Origin: Methylocystis parvus OBBP
GTDB lineage: Bacteria; Pseudomonadota; Alphaproteobacteria; Rhizobiales; Beijerinckiaceae
Length of the DNA: 64,000 nt
Direction: 5' to 3'
Assembly: GCF_027571405.1 (NCBI RefSeq)
Contig: NZ_CP092968.1
Span: 682,001-746,000 of the forward strand
The position numbers and the translations under genes were made by a program. Numbering within the stretch: the first letter of the stretch is position 1; each line of letters begins with the position of its first letter. Shown piece by piece: positions 62,929 through 64,000 of the stretch. The notes beneath the pieces were generated by a model that made no database searches, had not been told where the DNA came from, and saw only the letters and a list, made by a program, of their open reading frames with translations.

Positions 62929-62955
62929 TGCGCCTTGGCGTATCGATCGCAACTC

Positions 62956-64000
62956 TCACCCAGCCGCCATCCTCGCCCTTGCCCGCAGCTTCTCCGTCTC
63001 GCTCTTCAACTGCCCGCACGCCGCCAGAATGTCCCTTCCGCGCGGGGTGCGGACGGGGCTGGCGTAGCCGGCGTTGAAGACAATGTCGGAGAAGCGTTCG
63101 ATCGTGTCCCAGTCGGAGCATTCATAGGGCGCGCCGGGCCAGGGGTTGAAGGGGATGAGGTTGATCTTGGCGGGGACGCCTTTCAGCAGGCGCACCAGTT
63201 CGCGCGCCTCCGCGGGCGAATCGTTCACGCCTTTCAGCATCACATATTCGAAGGTGATGCGGCGGGCGTTGCTGGCGCCGGGATAGTCGCGGCAGGCCTG
63301 CAGCAGCTCCTTGATCGGATATTTTCTGTTGAGCGGCACCAGCTCGTTGCGCAACTCGTCGCGCGCGGCGTGCAGCGAGATGGCGAGCGCCGGTCCGCAT
63401 TCCGCGCCGAGGCGCTCGATCTGCGGCACGACGCCGGAGGTCGAGACGGTGATGCGGCGCTTGCTGAGGGAGAGCCCGTCGCCATCGGCCATGATCTCGA
63501 TCGCGGCCATGACGTTTTCGATATTATAAAGCGGCTCGCCCATGCCCATGAAGACGATGTTGGACACGGCGCGCACGCCTTCGCCCGCAGGCACGAGCCC
63601 GTCGGTCGGGCGCTCGCGCTCGGGGAAGTCGCCGAGCCGCTGGCGCGCGACGAGCAACTGTCCAACGATCTCGGCGGTGGTGAGATTGCGCACCAGCTTC
63701 TGCGTGCCCGTATGGCAGAAGCTGCAATTCAGCGTGCAGCCCACCTGTGAGGAAACGCAGAGCGTGCCGCGGTCGCTCTCGGGGATGTAGACGCATTCGA
63801 CCTCCGCGCCCTTGTCGAGCGCGTCGACCGGGGCGAGGCGCAGCAGCCATTTCCGCGTGCCGTCGACCGAGACCTGCTCCTCGACGATCTCTGGCAGGCG
63901 CAACTCGAAGGCGTCGGCGAGCGTCGCGCGCAGCGTCTTGGAAATGTTCAGCATCTCGGAGAAATCGCGCGCGCCGCGGAAATAGACCCAATGCCAGAGC
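62956..64000 (-). CDS. rlmN: 23S rRNA (adenine2503-C2)-methyltransferase, 5' end outside window
   Basis: RlmN methylates A2503 in 23S rRNA and A37 in some tRNAs by radical SAM chemistry. The cluster motif [13 protein letters not shown] (CxxxCxxC), [64 protein letters not shown] and the C-terminal catalytic Cys in [11 protein letters not shown] are present. The frame continues past the internal ATG at 63954 to the right edge, reading [15 protein letters not shown], which belongs to the N-terminal domain, so the gene starts outside the window. Confidence 0.97.
   Translation of the reverse strand, partial: LWHWVYFRGARDFSEMLNISKTLRATLADAFELRLPEIVEEQVSVDGTRKWLLRLAPVDALDKGAEVECVYIPESDRGTLCVSSQVGCTLNCSFCHTGTQKLVRNLTTAEIVGQLLVARQRLGDFPERERPTDGLVPAGEGVRAVSNIVFMGMGEPLYNIENVMAAIEIMADGDGLSLSKRRITVSTSGVVPQIERLGAECGPALAISLHAARDELRNELVPLNRKYPIKELLQACRDYPGASNARRITFEYVMLKGVNDSPAEARELVRLLKGVPAKINLIPFNPWPGAPYECSDWDTIERFSDIVFNAGYASPVRTPRGRDILAACGQLKSETEKLRARARMAAG

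Overview
The window is high-GC DNA from an alphaproteobacterium. Support comes from the ftsE-ftsX-ydcF-plsC block with a DUF3426-like gene divergent from ftsE, the queA-tgt operon, the tesA/ybbA pair and strongly GC-biased third codon positions. A member of Hyphomicrobiales, perhaps near Methylocystaceae/Beijerinckiaceae, fits, but no marker fixes the genus. Both ends are cut genes: guaB on the left (5' end missing) and rlmN on the right (minus strand, 5' end missing).

Bases 1-41,930 are mostly housekeeping genes with small accessory insertions. From the left: guaB; a LuxR-type regulator; a Uma2-family protein; a YbbP-like ABC permease separated from its YbbA ATPase by a 1384-residue CheB-CheR-PAS-GAF-histidine kinase-receiver hybrid on the other strand; tesA; thpR; a coiled-coil gene made of 21-bp repeats; the plsC-ydcF-ftsX-ftsE group; a ceramidase-like and a CPBP-type membrane protease; a TetR regulator; a sulfotransferase; a dihydroorotase homologue without its HxH metal motif; coaD; two cyclophilins; queA-(unknown)-tgt; a solitary DNA methyltransferase beside a HigA-like regulator; recG; an AbrB/Doc-type toxin-antitoxin pair; a VanX-like dipeptidase; pyrE; a glutathione S-transferase; a cupin/GNAT/DUF2165 group; a pentapeptide-repeat protein; an APS-kinase-like protein; tRNA-Leu(CAA); a YqaA-like protein and dsbB.

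Bases 41,990-62,930, between dsbB and rlmN, form a surface-glycan island with visibly lower and uneven GC. It holds an orphan capsule-type ABC permease, a sulfotransferase, a beta-rich protein of unknown role, two large bifunctional glycosyltransferases with opposite domain order (GT4-GT2 and GT2-GT4), UDP-galactopyranose mutase, a protein sharing a C-terminal module with the sulfotransferase, a DxD-type transferase candidate, an AlgX/AlgJ-like SGNH protein, a secreted glycosidase-like protein and a further possible glycosyltransferase. Its left third is broken by insertion sequences: an ISAs1-type remnant, two copies of one IS3-family element (one full length with a 5-bp target duplication, both frameshifted) and an IS66 tnpB remnant with stop codons.

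Two families of dispersed palindromic repeats occur. One 82-bp element has an intergenic copy between the cyclophilin genes and another lying in frame inside queA, adding about 28 residues to the enzyme. A second family of about 125-130 bp lies upstream of queA and between pyrE and the glutathione S-transferase gene.
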